This document shows positions 10,279-22,500 of a DNA stretch of 64,000 bases, in pieces. The notes beneath the pieces were generated by a model, which made no database searches, was not told the origin of the DNA, and was given only the letters and a program-made list of their open reading frames with translations. The DNA comes from Ctenosaura bakeri (taxonomy: Eukaryota; Chordata; Lepidosauria; Squamata; Iguanidae). Each line of letters begins with the position of its first letter. Within the stretch, counting starts at the first letter, position 1. The stretch is taken from positions 1 through 64,000 of the forward strand of contig CAOLHI010001241.1 of the NCBI GenBank assembly GCA_948474755.1, written 5' to 3'. The translations under genes were made by a program, and so were the position numbers.

Positions 10279-10689
10279 CTAGCAAGAGAGCAGCTTGGCT
10301 CAATCAGAAAACCTTATTTCTCTATCTAACAAATAATTTGAATGCCATAAGCAGCCTTACAGATCAACAATGATTTTAAGGAAATTCAGGTTCTATGACA
10401 AACAGCTTCCAAAGCTGTGTATGTTTATCCAGGTTGCATTTATTTTGGAAGAGAAGATTGAGAGCTGATATGATAGCCATCTTGAAATGTTGGAAGCAAT
10501 GTCATATAGGAAATGAAGCTTGTTTATTTTCATTTGCTCTTAAGATAAGGACATAAAATTAAATGATTCAAATTACTAGAAAGGAAGAATTAGGAAGAAT
10601 TTCCTAACGGTCAGAGCTATCAGTCATCGAATAGACTGTCTCAGACCATAGTAGACTCTCATATCCTTCAACAGTCCCAGTATTCCTCT
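10279..10689. other. Unassigned non-coding sequence
   Basis: No recognisable element before the dispersed repeat that follows; the repeat may begin slightly earlier, near 10660. Confidence 0.35.
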
Positions 10690-10985
10690 GTCATTCCACT
10701 TTTTTTGCTGCTTTTAAAATATCCCAGTTTCCCTCTCTTCCTCCCACTTCTGCCTTTGTCCTCAGCTTATTTCAAGGGCTGCAAACTGAGTTCCAAGTGC
10801 ACAAGTAGTTTGCTCTCCATTAACTTGGGGTGGGGGGAGGACAGGAGGGAGCAGAATCTTGCCATTCCCAGTGGGCTCAGGCAAAATCAAACTACTGCAG
10901 CCTCTCCTAGCTTGTGTATTCTTCCTCACTAATAACTGTTGCCATCTGAACCACGCTCTGATGTTTCTTGGCCGCATGTGTCTCA
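10690..10985 (+). repeat. Unclassified dispersed repeat, copy 2
   Basis: Aligns with window positions 15-185 ('gcctctcctagcttgtgt', 'cagaatcttgcc') and, on the opposite strand, with 30305-30690 ('ctgcaaactgagttc', 'tcctcccacttctgcc'). This is the most complete plus-strand copy. The family is unidentified and non-coding. Confidence 0.6.
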
Positions 10986-11083
10986 GGCCATTTCTGTACT
11001 ACAAAGAAGCTCCTTTTACAGTCTCACCAAGCAGGGGAACTGCTGCGGCTGCAGGAGAGGTATGAGGGCCACATGAAATGGCC

Positions 11084-11142
11084 TGGTGGGCCGGATTTGC
11101 CTACAGGCCTTGTATTTGATACATGTGGTATACTCACACATA
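11084..11142. mobile_element. Possible hAT-type transposon end
   Basis: 'gggccggatttgcctacagg' followed by 'ccttgtatttgatacatgtg' resembles the terminal region of hAT elements whose ends read like 'ggccttgagtttgacac'. Only one end is visible. The preceding 'ggccatttctgtactac' (10985) and 'atgaaatggcc' (11074) may be a short remnant of the hairpin MITE family. Confidence 0.35.
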
Positions 11143-11169
11143 TATCCTGCTAAGTTAAATAGGTCTTAC

Positions 11170-11400
11170 ACCTAAGTAACCTCAAAGATCTTCTGCGCAG
11201 AATATTCATAACCTACAAAACCCTAGTTTTCAATGGAACTATTATGGAACTTTCTAAAATAATCTAAGCTAGTAAACTTTATAGACTATGAGGGTAGTAT
11301 GTGTGTATTTTCTGTTCACTAGCCAAGCTTTAACCTCAGTCTCCTTTACAGCCATAGATCAAAATCATCATCATTCTCAAACACAGTGTGGTTCTCTGTT
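11170..11400 (+). repeat. Second unclassified dispersed repeat, copy 1
   Basis: Aligns with 35140-35390 in the same orientation. Shared blocks include 'aacctacaaaac', 'attatggaactttct', 'aagctagtaaac' and the 'catcattct' region. No coding remnant or terminal repeats were seen. Confidence 0.6.
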
Positions 11401-12262
11401 TACATCCCCGTTTTGCTGGTTTTGTAAGAGCAATCTTTCTTTAAATTATCAGCATCTTCTTTTGGGTGAAATTTCCGGTGAACATTACATATGTATTATG
11501 GTCAGTGATATTTTGTATTCTATAACCTAGAAGTTTTAACTCTATGTTATGATATACTATATAGTACATAATTTACCTAATGTATTTGTAAATTGAAATA
11601 ATTTTGCACATTGCCATACTTGCTAGGAAATGCTGCAATGCATGGCATTGGGCCATACCTAAAATAGATCTTTTTAAAAATTTAGATTCCTTTCTAAAAT
11701 GTACTGACTGTTGTTCATTGTGTTTTTTCTTTGGCATGTTTGTAGTCAGAATGTTCCCCACAAACCTCCTTGTTACTCAAAATGTTAAACATATTTCTGG
11801 AAGAGCTAGTCAGTGTGTGATAGATTAATTTTTTATTTGTAAAACATTGCAGATAGCTACCACTTTGCTAACTTTTCCTGACATTTTAGGGACTGTGAAT
11901 ATTTATGTTTGGAGCGCTATAGAGCAGGATGACAAATGAAAATCTGCCAAATAACATTGGCATGCATTTCTTTCCTCTGACACACCATGCCCTTTTCTAT
12001 CCTTGTGGAAACTTGATTCAGCCTTTTCAATAATATACAATGCAAACTACTGTTATAGCTACTCTTTGGGACCCAGCTGCTTCTGCATGGTAAAATTACT
12101 TAAATACAAATAAGCATTGTGCAGAATTCTTGGCCGTGCAGATCTCAAAACCAAATGAACTCTGCTAAAAAATATTGTCAATGGAAAGTATATTTGCTAC
12201 TATGCATCCAAAGTTTTTTTTAAAAAGTTCAGTGAATATTTGATATAGTGGCCTAACTTCTG
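11401..12262. other. Unassigned non-coding sequence
   Basis: No recognised element or gene. Confidence 0.4.
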
Positions 12263-12368
12263 TTGGTAGTCCTGACTAGAGTAGACCTGTTGAATCAGTG
12301 GGATTTACCCGTATCAATTCAACAATTGATTGAATAGGCCTAATCTAGTTGAGAGTAACCAACAGGAT
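12263..12368. repeat. Palindromic dispersed repeat
   Basis: 'gtcctgactagagtagacct' faces 'ggcctaatctagttgagagt' around a centre near 12315, giving an imperfect palindrome of about 105 bases. A half copy ('cagtgggactactctagttg') occurs near 26514. This type of 'agtagacc...caatggg' palindrome is widespread in lizards; I give no family name. Confidence 0.5.
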
Positions 12369-12867
12369 ACTATCATGTGTATCTAGAAATACTCAACCAG
12401 AATCACTAGTCAGGCATTCATAATAAGGTTAAATGACAGGTGAGCAAAGGGTGGCCTGCTAAGGCTGCTTTTTAAGACCCTCTGCTCTTACAGATTCTCC
12501 AGAATGACTTTGTTTTGTTATCCGAGAAAGATGAGTTGATTCATGTCAATGCTTCCAAGACTGGGATTCATTTTTTTAAATATGTTAAAATTCTCCTTTC
12601 TTCACCTGGCCACATTATTTAACACAACATCAAATAAACTGCTTTTCAAAATGAGAAGTATACTTCTGGTTGGTTGGTTTTATTTGGGGGGGGTGATATT
12701 TGCAGAACTTGCAGCCCTTGAAGTATCCCAGAAGACATTTGGCCACTCCTGTTACTCCTGCATTAAACTAAACATGTGAGAAAGGGGAGCACACTGACCT
12801 CAGCCATCTCCAGGATCACTATCTCCATCTGGATTGTAACAGCTAGCGGATGAGCACGTAGTCTTAT
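12369..12867. other. Unassigned non-coding sequence
   Basis: No recognised element. A G8 run occurs near 12689. Confidence 0.35.
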
Positions 12868-12893
12868 CTACACTACACTACACTACACTACAC
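12868..12893 (+). repeat. (CTACA)5 pentanucleotide microsatellite
   Basis: Five tandem copies of ctaca adjoin the left end of the MITE that follows and may have grown from its terminal 'ctacac'. Confidence 0.85.
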
Positions 12894-13134
12894 AGTTGCA
12901 GAAGCCTGGTATCACTTCAATTGTCATGGCTATGTCTTATGGAACATTGGTTTTGTAGTTTGGTTAGGTGCTTAGAATTCTCTGCAGCAGTTTTAATGAG
13001 AACTTTTTTTGGAGGGAGGAGGGTGCAATTCTAGCTGAGAATTCTTAAGTACTTTATCGAAATACAGACTTCACAATTCCATAGAATGGAGTTCTGATAG
13101 AGTAAGTGGTATCAGACTACTGTAACTGGGTAGT
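12887..13134. mobile_element. Hairpin MITE, second family, copy 1
   Basis: The left end 'tacacagttgcagaagcctg' with 'gtatcacttcaattgtcatg' is partly complementary to the right end 'gtggtatcagactactgtaa' with 'ctgggtagta'. The same layout occurs at 23645-23860. The interior includes 'agaattct' blocks, as in the GGCC-ended MITE family, so the two may be distantly related. Target duplication is unclear. Confidence 0.55.
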
Positions 13135-13307
13135 ATATTCCCTCTACTACACACAGATGCTCTTCTCTTAACAGGAATAGTAAAGGAAAGGCTATAATCT
13201 TCAGCCAATTACTCTCAATGTAAAGAAAGCAATTATGAAGAAAGGAAGGCTAACTTGTTTCCCCACCACTTGCATTATGTCTACACATAGTAAAATAAGT
13301 TCAAATT

Positions 13308-13366
13308 CTGGCTGCGATCTTATGTACACATGCCTGGAAGTAAGTCCCACTCAGCAGCTCAAAGGG
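13308..13366. repeat. Half copy of a palindromic dispersed repeat
   Basis: 'ctgcgatcttatgtacacat' and 'gaagtaagtcccactcag' match the common reptile palindromic repeat type also seen at 7028-7108. Confidence 0.45.
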
Positions 13367-14079
13367 ACCTATATATATGAGGCAGAAACATGTATATAGC
13401 TCTGCACACTCAGAAGCAGAAAAGCCAGTATGATGTTACAGAAATAAAAGGTATATATATTTTTCCCCATTATCACATTTTTAAAGGATGTACACTTATC
13501 ATATAATCCATTTCGTAACATAATTTATTTGACAGTTCTTCCCACATTACATCTAGCACTTCTTAAAAAGGGAAAAAAATGCTTTTGTTACACTTCATTT
13601 CCTGATGTAATTATGTGAAGTTAGTTGATTAATATGTTACCAACTTCCTTAGAGAAAATGATTCTATGACCCCAGTAGAAGGAAAAATGAATTCTGGTCT
13701 TTTTTTGGCACACAAGGAATTGCTTTTGGCTACATTAGCCATTTATACTTCATGTATAAGACACTATTTTTTTTATTTAGTTTGATCAACTTACAAGTTA
13801 GAAGACCCTATAATTAATCTTATATTTCTTCCTTTAAGAACATACAGTCAGACCAAGGGCTTCCCTCATCCAGCGTTCACTTCACACAACAGTCAGTTCA
13901 TTGCCTAGCAGGAAGTATAGCAGAGCCTTATGTCTTGCATTCACCAGGTACTGAGATGTGGAAGTATGGTGCCTCTGATACTGAAGGTGACGTATCCATA
14001 CTCACTAATACTGTCTCATGCTTCTAACCTCTTTGCATTTATACAGACTCCCCTTTATAAACCATTCAGCTTCACAGCC
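13367..14079. other. Unassigned non-coding sequence
   Basis: No confident call. The stretch from about 13830 may belong to the old repeat that follows. Confidence 0.35.
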
Positions 14080-14400
14080 ATCACTATATCTTGTGGAAGT
14101 GAATTCCATTTTTAATTATATGTCAAGTGAGAAATTACTTCATGTTATCTGCTCAGAACCTCATATCATTCACCTTCACTGAATGACCCTATTTCTCATA
14201 TTACGATGAAGTGAGAAAAACTCACTCTTACCCGCTTTCTCCTTACTAATTTTATATACTTCTATCATTTCTTCTTCCCAACTTGTCTTCAAAAAAACCA
14301 AATGGCCCCAAAGATCCTTAAAGGGGAACTGCACCAGTCTCTTGATCATATGAGTTGGTCTCTTCCACACCTTTTCCTGTTGTTCTGGCTGATCTTAGGG
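14080..14400. repeat. Old interspersed repeat, family unassigned
   Basis: The run 'cttgtggaagtgaattccat', 'gaaattacttcatgtt', 'gaatgaccctatttctcata', 'ctttctccttactaatttta' and 'cttctatcatttcttcttcc' resembles a diverged repeat I associate with many amniote genomes. I cannot assign the class with confidence. It is non-coding here. Confidence 0.4.
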
Positions 14401-14825
14401 ATGTGTTGAACATTCTTTTTGGATGATCAACAGTTTCCCTCTTGAGTCCTTTAAAAACTCCCTGGTGGATAAGTCAGCAGATGGTACAGATAGCATTTTA
14501 GGGAAAGCTGCCTTGGATTTCTTGGATTTCCTTCCTAACAGCTTAAAGTTGGTTTCTAGGACTTCACAGCTACATTTGCCTATGCCATTGGTGCCAACAT
14601 TATAATGACAATTGACTACACTCCAGTGGGATCTGTTAGGGTAGCTAAATGACATGTAATACCCACAATCTATAACAAGCAACAGTGCTCCTTTACACTG
14701 GTATTTGCATTCAAGAACAATCTGTTCAAAATATTTGAATGCTTGGTTCAAATTAGATGCTTTAAAATATCAAAGAGCATGTAATGCAGGCAGGATTTTG
14801 ATAATACTCAGCTCTGTTTTCCCTT

Positions 14826-16010
14826 TCAGTCTAAGCCTGGTTTTGAACCAGTGGTCTGATTCCAAAAATGTACTAGACAATGGCAAATTGAAGCTTAATC
14901 CAGATAAAACAATTACACTACTGGTCAATCAAAAGGGAGATCAAAGTATATTGATTCAAGCTTTGCTGGACAGGTTATGTCCCCCTTGAAGTCACAGGTT
15001 CACAGTTTGGGTATGCTCCTGGATTCAGCTCTGAACTCAAAAGCCCAGTTTTTAGCAGTGATCAGGGGTCTGTATAATTAAGGTAGGTATGTCAGTACCC
15101 TCCATTTAGAGGCCCATTTGGCTACACTGATGGTTTGATTCTGCCAACAAGCTGAAATGTGGCCTTTTATTAAAATCGTTGTAGGCCTAACTTTTTATCT
15201 AAATTTGCAGTGTCAAACTATTTAATATCTTTTTAATCTATTTAAATTGTTTCTAGCTGTTCTATTGTAATGTTAAAATATTTTTATTGTAGATTACCGT
15301 GCAATTTGTATAACCTAATGTGAGATATAAGTATTTTAGAGAGCCAGCATGGTATAGTGGTTTGAGCATTGGACTTTTACCCTGGAGACCAGAGTTTGAT
15401 TCCCCAATCAACCATGGAAACCCGCTGGGTGACCTGGCTCACGTCATACACTCTCAGCCCTCAAAAAAACCCACAATAGGCTCACCTTAGAGTCTTAAGT
15501 CAGAAATGACTTGAAGACACACAACAACAAAGTAAGTATTTTAATTTAAAAAATTAAATATTAATCAAACTATGCCCATTTTTTTAAAATGCCTGCTATA
15601 GGCATAATGGTACTTAGCTATATCCTAACTGAATTATTGTAGCATTCTGTTTGTTGGACTGCTTTTGAAAAGTACTCAGAAACTTCATATCATCTTAAAT
15701 GCTGCAGCAATAGGTCACAGGGAATCTTTCATTCTTCTTAGAGACCACTGGCTCATGGTATGCGTCAAAGTGCAATAGAAAGTTTTGGCTTTGATCTACG
15801 TTGGAAACAACCTCTCTGAAAGCCCACATTGTCCCATAGGAGTGTCTCCAGATTTTAAGAAATCTTGGTGCATGCCTTTTTATTACACTACCTTTAGATG
15901 AACATTAGGTGCAATTGTAAGGAGTTGCTACCAGTCTTTGGAACTCTCTGCCATGGGAAGCTAGCTTGACCCCCTTTGCTTTCCTACTGATAGCTGGTGA
16001 AGACACTGTA
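14826..16010 (+). pseudogene. L2-clade LINE reverse-transcriptase fragment, broken
   Basis: Translation near 14880-14945 gives 'GKLKLNPDKTITLLVNQKG', which matches the 'LNPDKTE.L.V' block after the catalytic region of L2-type reverse transcriptases. Later, 'gttggactgcttttgaaaag' (15653) and 'tggaactctctgccatggga' (15939) fit the C-terminal part (L..GLPLK, then W.SLP). Stops and frameshifts make it non-functional, and a SINE at 15339-15533 interrupts it. AT-rich sequence at about 15140-15620 does not align well with L2. Only the 3' half of ORF2 is represented. Confidence 0.7.
15339..15533 (+). mobile_element. tRNA-derived (ACA)-tailed SINE
   Basis: The head 'gagagccagcatggtatagt' with 'ggtttgagcattggac', the B-box-like 'agtttgattcccc', the body 'acccgctgggtgacctgg' and the tail 'gacttgaagacacacaacaa' are present. 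The central part is shortened relative to the copy at 8671. A perfect 10-bp duplication 'aagtatttta' flanks it (15329-15338 and 15534-15543). It lies within the L2 fragment, so it inserted later. Confidence 0.92.
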
Positions 16011-16543
16011 TGTAGACAGGCCTTTTGATACTAAAGCTGTGTTGATGAAAAGGATCTTAACTGGAGATGTAAACATTCACTATTTTTGTTCTCACACACA
16101 CAAAATATTATTAATTTTAAACATTATTAATTTTTCTGTACTTTCTTGAGTAGGATTGTTCCCATCTGAAGATTTTTTTGTGGAAATATTGTGAACATTT
16201 CTTTTTATTTTGCAAAAATCATCTTCTGAACAAGATACAATGATTTTATACAAAAATGGGGGGGGTTAAAAATAGTGGTCTTTTTACTTTCATGCTGGGA
16301 GGAAATCACGTGGCTGTAAATCATTTCAACAGTGTGTGTTGATATTTATCACATCATATCTTTGTTCAGTGAAAATGAAGAAGTTTGTAAACATTCTTAC
16401 ATCCCTAATCTTAACTGATCAGTGTTATTCCATTGTTAAGATTTATCTTTAAATTTATTTTTAATTTGTACTTTTTTAATTTGAATTCCACTTCTGTTAG
16501 CCACTTTCAGTATCATTTTTTGCAGAATCATGGGTATAAATAT

Positions 16544-16585
<42 letters not shown>

Positions 16586-16592
16586 CAGACAG
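16544..16592 (+). repeat. (GATA)n microsatellite with a GACA end
   Basis: About eleven GATA units grade into two GACA units. GATA arrays are frequent in squamates. Confidence 0.95.
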
Positions 16593-19500
16593 AATACATT
16601 TGACACTGTAAAAATGAGGAAATTTGTACTTGCCCACTGATTCATGGTCATTCTCTTTATAAAAGTGCATCTGCTAAACAAGGAAATGTATACATAATGA
16701 GCATGTGTCAGGTACGTATGTAATAAACTATTTATTGTGCAGATACATGTCCTAATCACCTAAATGGCTGTAGCTTCCTGCTGTGTGTATTCCCTAGAAG
16801 GAATACATTACTTTTCACCATATGAATTGTATAAAGATGCACCTACTTTATTTCTCAGTGATGAAAATCTAAACACTTCACAGCTCTAGATGCATGTGTA
16901 AACCATAAACCAAAATAAATAGATTTTAAAAAATAAATTTCTCTAGTAGATTGTAGAAAAAAAATCTCCATATTTAGACAACCAGCAAAATTTTTAAGTT
17001 TAAATATATGTTGTAAGAAGTCAAGTAATGTGCTCATATTGATATTGATACAATTTTATAATTTGCAATAAAATAATAGCAAAATGTAAGCCATCATTCC
17101 TGTCATACCTGCTCATGAATATAGCTGTTTGCACTCTGCTTTCAGTTTAACAGGTAGAAACTGTATCCATCTTATTGGGGATATATATATATATCTTCAC
17201 ACACACACACACACCTTCAAATATTTTATAGTTCTGCTTGGGGAGAGGTTTTCTATAACTCTTTTTTCCCCCCACCAGCCTCGGTGAGGCCCTTACTGCT
17301 TTGGGTCAGAGCCAAGGAAGCTCAAGAGCATTTAGGGATTGGTGTTATCAGCACTCTCCTGCATATGCATGAATCCAAGCAGTGAGGAAATGCCAAGTTA
17401 TCAGACATGAATATAAAAATTACATCAACAAAAATCAGTTTGAGTATGTAGATAGCTACTGTCGTTGTAATGTTGTGCCTTGACAGGAAACTAGAATGTT
17501 CCAAAGGAATATAACAAAATTATGAATATGTCTTTTTTGTTAGTCAATAACATTTTTTTTTAAAAAAATACTGTATCTGTCCTCTCATGCCTGCTTTGTT
17601 TTCCAACAGGGGACGATTTTCCATAACTAGTTGATGGGCTGTGCTCAGGGGAGAAAATGAACTCATTCTGAAGCAGTGCTTTGAAGTTTTCTTGATAGGT
17701 GTCACAGTCCCTTACATTCTCTAATGTGAAAATGAGCATTATTGAGTGTGCATCTTGACCTATAAATGTTAATGCTGCTCAGCATCCTGACTTGGGCATG
17801 AGCATTTGAATGCATATTACTTTAGGAGACTGCAACATCCAGACTCTATAGATATTTAGCAATCTATTGGGCAGGAGATCAAAGGTAACCTTTCAATTAC
17901 CTTCAGTTTCAAAATGTAATTGCAGAATTATAATTTCAGTTTCTACTTTCCAAATTACTTTTCTCTTTCAAAGTATGAATCAATCTTGGATATTTTCCAT
18001 CAGTATCCAGCTTCTGATTTCAGATCCTGAACCCAGTAAGTAAGAACCAAATATAAAAAATCAGAGAATTGAGTTATGTGATACATATGTACATACATGT
18101 GTTTATTGACACATTTTATACAACAACACACAAAACATGATGATTTCAAGGGCATTTCATTTCAAGAGAAAATGAGTAATTTCAGGCATTTGTTGATATT
18201 GTTGTAGGATATAAAAATTAACATATGTTAGTACTCTATCATATTATGATGTTTCTAAAATGCTTATGGCCAATTTTATTCAAATTTCAATCCAGACTTA
18301 GTTATACTTAGACAATGAAATCAATGAGACTTAAGTTAACTATTGAACATATGTGGATATACACAACTCAATTCATATTATAATAAACCTAGTTTTGCAT
18401 CCAGAGTTGCAAGATGTTTTATTTCAAGGTCTTTCTGCTAGTCGGTAGACAGCTATATCATTTATTATATCGACTTCATGTGGTTGGTCTGAGTGCTAAA
18501 CTCATATGGACTATAGAGTATTCTGAGAATGGCACATTCATATATTTATTCATTTATTTATTTGCTTTAAGAAAAAGTAGCTTACTACTTACATAAAACA
18601 TAATAATATTTCTTTCCTACTTTACTGTTCTGAAGTGATTTGGGCCTCATCCTACTCCACCACTGTTCATGTGCAGCTGGGAAGGAAAAGCATGAAGTGT
18701 CAACAAATGTATTTGCACTTGAAGCAATTAGTAGTATTTATGTACTAATATATTATTAACTATGTACAAAAAAAAGGAGCAACAACCCTTGTAATAAATT
18801 GTAAATCACATGCAGCACAAGTTTAAAGAAAACTATAGAACATCTTGATTAGCTCTTATGATATATTAAGTAAGACCCATTCAAAATGGTGGATTGATGT
18901 AATGTGCAAGTACCTGATCTGAACTCTGATAAACCTGTCACCTTTTGTCATAAACTACAGTCTAAAGATTTAATGTTCCATCTTGCTCATTCTTTCATTT
19001 TCAGTGGATGTTCCAAATGAAATGTCATCTGATTTGATAGATATCATTAAAGACAGTTTGATATATCAGGTTCCTAGTGTTAAAGAATAAAAAAAATCAG
19101 GTTATGATAGCTAAATTTAGATCGAAACATCTCAAAGTCTGCAAAAGAAGATTTAAGGGAAAACTTGCTACTTTTCCTAAAAAAAAAAAATACAGATGAA
19201 GATGTATTGAAATTTGAAATCACAGTGGATTTTGCAGCCTGTTTGAAAGAATAGTCTTTATTGCACTATTGGCAACTGCAATGGTCAGAAGAAACAATGT
19301 AAAAATCCATAACTATCTTAATGTTTTATAAAAAGTCTTTAAGGTAGTAATTCTCATTCTGGAAACATTAAGAAATTGTTACAAATATTATAAGGAACAT
19401 AGTAAGAATGATCTACACTCATCTTGAAAGCTTTGCTCATTCAAATCGCAGATTAATCATGAAAAGACAAACCAAGAAAAAGCAAAAGAGAAAGGAAATA

Positions 19501-22500
19501 ATTTAGCTGTAAGTCATGTAAGTAAGCTAACATGAATCACCCCAAATGGTACCAGCTTCTGTGATTTAGGTGACATATAAAAAATAGCCCTTCGTGAATT
19601 GACAGTTATAGGAATAAATGATAAAATTATTCAGCAGTGGTATGTTCTCTTTTTACCATTTGTCATTGTGCGTTTGATTACTTCTAAGAATTTAATTAAG
19701 GGGGCAACTGAGGCACACAGACTTTTAGTAATTCTGACAGTCTGATGCCTTTTTAGGTCTTTTCAAAGAAAATGTATGCCCCATTCATAGCCCTATTTTT
19801 GTGTTAGATGTTACAAACTTTGCAATGCATGCTGTTTGCATTGTCTGTATTTTTGCCACTGATGTGTACATGGAAAGTGGGATTTAAAAGCCATATGGGA
19901 CAGCCAGCACTGCAGTAAAAGTACCAGAAAACTAGCTGCTGATTTAAACAAACCGTAAATGGTAAAATGTCATTTATATTTGCAAACAAATCAGCCTCAT
20001 ATTTTATTTTCCAGTAAAATCAAAGTACTTTTCACACATTGCATTTGTAAATCAATAGTAAATCTCTGGATTATGCTTGGTGCACTCTGCAGAAACCGCA
20101 GCAGTATGGTAACGGAATGCTTTTAAAATAAACTAGTCTAAATGAATCACAGTTAAAGGGAAATGAATTCTAAATGCCTAGCAAGTTCACGGAAATGGAA
20201 GTTTGGAATTGGTTTGGGTTTAGTTTGGGGTTTTGCACGTGTATGTGTGTATTTTGGTTTTCATTTTTTAGGATAGAGGGACCTCCATATTCTGTATTGA
20301 AATAGTAGGCTGCTCTTTTTAATTATATAAATTTCATCCCCCAATTTCTTTTCCTAAAGAACGACAAGAGGCACTCAGCAGCTTACTTTTTAAAATAATT
20401 TAGATGTTTATTGCAATGCAAATAAGAATATTTTGAAACCCTTCATTGTCTGGCTTTTAAGTTTCACTTCAGAGTAATTTCAGCATTCTAAGTGACTGAA
20501 TTAAAGCTTTTTAGTGTTTTCTTCTGTCTCTCAAAGCAGAAATTAAATCAGTTTTAATTTGTTTTATTTGCTAACACTATGGATATAATTATTGTTGCAG
20601 AATGTTTTTAATTGTTTCCAGCTAGGTGCTTGTCTTTAAGTTGCAATCACCTTCTAATTGCACATTGTTGATATTCCCTTTTCAGTTGTGACAAAGCGTT
20701 ATAAATCTAACTATTTAGGTTTATTGAATTTTGAAATGAGGTGATTAGTCGTGGAATGGATAAATGACCTGATGCAAAGCAAAATGAATTTTATGATTTA
20801 CTATGGTTTACAGGTTCCTTTGGAACCATTAGGTAGAAATTGCTGAGAAGCATTTAGAAGTAAGTGATTGTATTTATAATCAAGGCATATACTCAGTAAA
20901 CATATTCAAAGAGGAGTAATTGTTGAATAAGTGCTTTCCATACACAGCTGATTTTTATTATCAATCCAGCTCTGTATTTTGACCTTTAAAAGATACAAGT
21001 TTACAATATTAAATTGTTGTAAACAATTAAAAACAGTTGCTTTTTATGAATGAATATGTTCCTTCTATGAATAATTCATGTGCTTTCACTCATTCTAACC
21101 ATATTATTTGAGAAAAGATCACCAACCAGTGTTTTTATGTGGGAGCTGGAATTAATATGGCACATGGTGCCAGTAATTTAACTCTTTCTGTATCTGGAAC
21201 AGTGTTTGCCTATCTACCTGAAACAAGTTTTTTTTTTTACCATGCATGGCAAGCCATACTCATTCTTGCTTCCACATGATGACCCACAGCAGCTATTTAT
21301 GCAAAATTACAATGGCTTGGTTCAAGTACACCCACTGAAATCAATGGGACTGTGATTTTCTTATCACAGGCAGTGATGGGGGAGGAGTTGTTGTTTTTCA
21401 GTTTTCATGTTGTCATCAGCTAATATTTCTCTCATTATTGTGATCTGAAGCACACTTACCCTTTTGTGTGTACACACCCTGCAAAACCTGCATACAAAAT
21501 ATGTATACTGGGGAGAAAGTGCACACAGACATGTGTTCATGTGGGTGTACCTCTGTATGAATGGATATATATAAAAAAAAATATGAGGGAAAATTGCTTG
21601 TAAAAATGTATACATTAGACAAAACTATATACATACAAAAGAATGGGCAAATGTGCATTAGAAGACATTTAGATTAAAAGTCATATAAATTGTGAGTCTC
21701 GACTTGTGGAAATATGAAGATATGAACTAAGAATTAAGACAAAGAAGAAGCTGAAGCTGACATTTTCAACCATTCCTAGTCATGGGTAATTTAAGTCTTT
21801 AACTACTTCATTAATTGCCCCATAACCCCTTTGGATGAATGAAAGGCAGACAAAGTTACAAATACTTTCTGGGGTTGAAGAGTAAGCAAGAGAAAGATGT
21901 TTTCTGCACTGAAAGAAACTGTGTTTCATTCCCAATCATATACATTTCCCCAACTGATAATATGGTAGACTTAGACAAGGCAGAAAATTAAAACTGACTT
22001 TGGTTTGGGGACAACTGGTGTCCTTTAACAGACATTGAGTAAGTGACCAAATAATGATAGAGCTTGGAAAATTACTTTTTAAGAAAAATGAATATGGTGG
22101 CACACTGAACCCATTGATAACTGAGCAGAGCAATGGTAATACTGTGGGACTCACAATGTTTTCAACATATTATATTCTCCCCCCTTTTTTTTTAAGCAGT
22201 TTCCCAAGCTCTCTTGTCTCATGGCCAGAGCTGGTTTGTGGGTTTTGGAGCCAATACCAAAAAGTATCCCTGGTCTTTTTGACTCCCTTGTTCATGCAGC
22301 ACACTGTGCCATCACAGGGCAAACCAACATTCAAACAGAAATTTCCTGTTTTTTGAAACCAAGTGTCTGTTCAGCCTAAACTGCTAATTCAGCATGAGAT
22401 GGAATTTCAGCATGCCTATGGTTACACAATATGTGTGCTGATGTCTATAGTACACATGCCCTTTAGCCTGAGCCAAAATTGCCTACAGTCTTCTCAGTTT

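Noticed and set aside
16544..16592. CRISPR-like array
   Set aside because: A simple tetranucleotide microsatellite without spacers; the window is vertebrate DNA.
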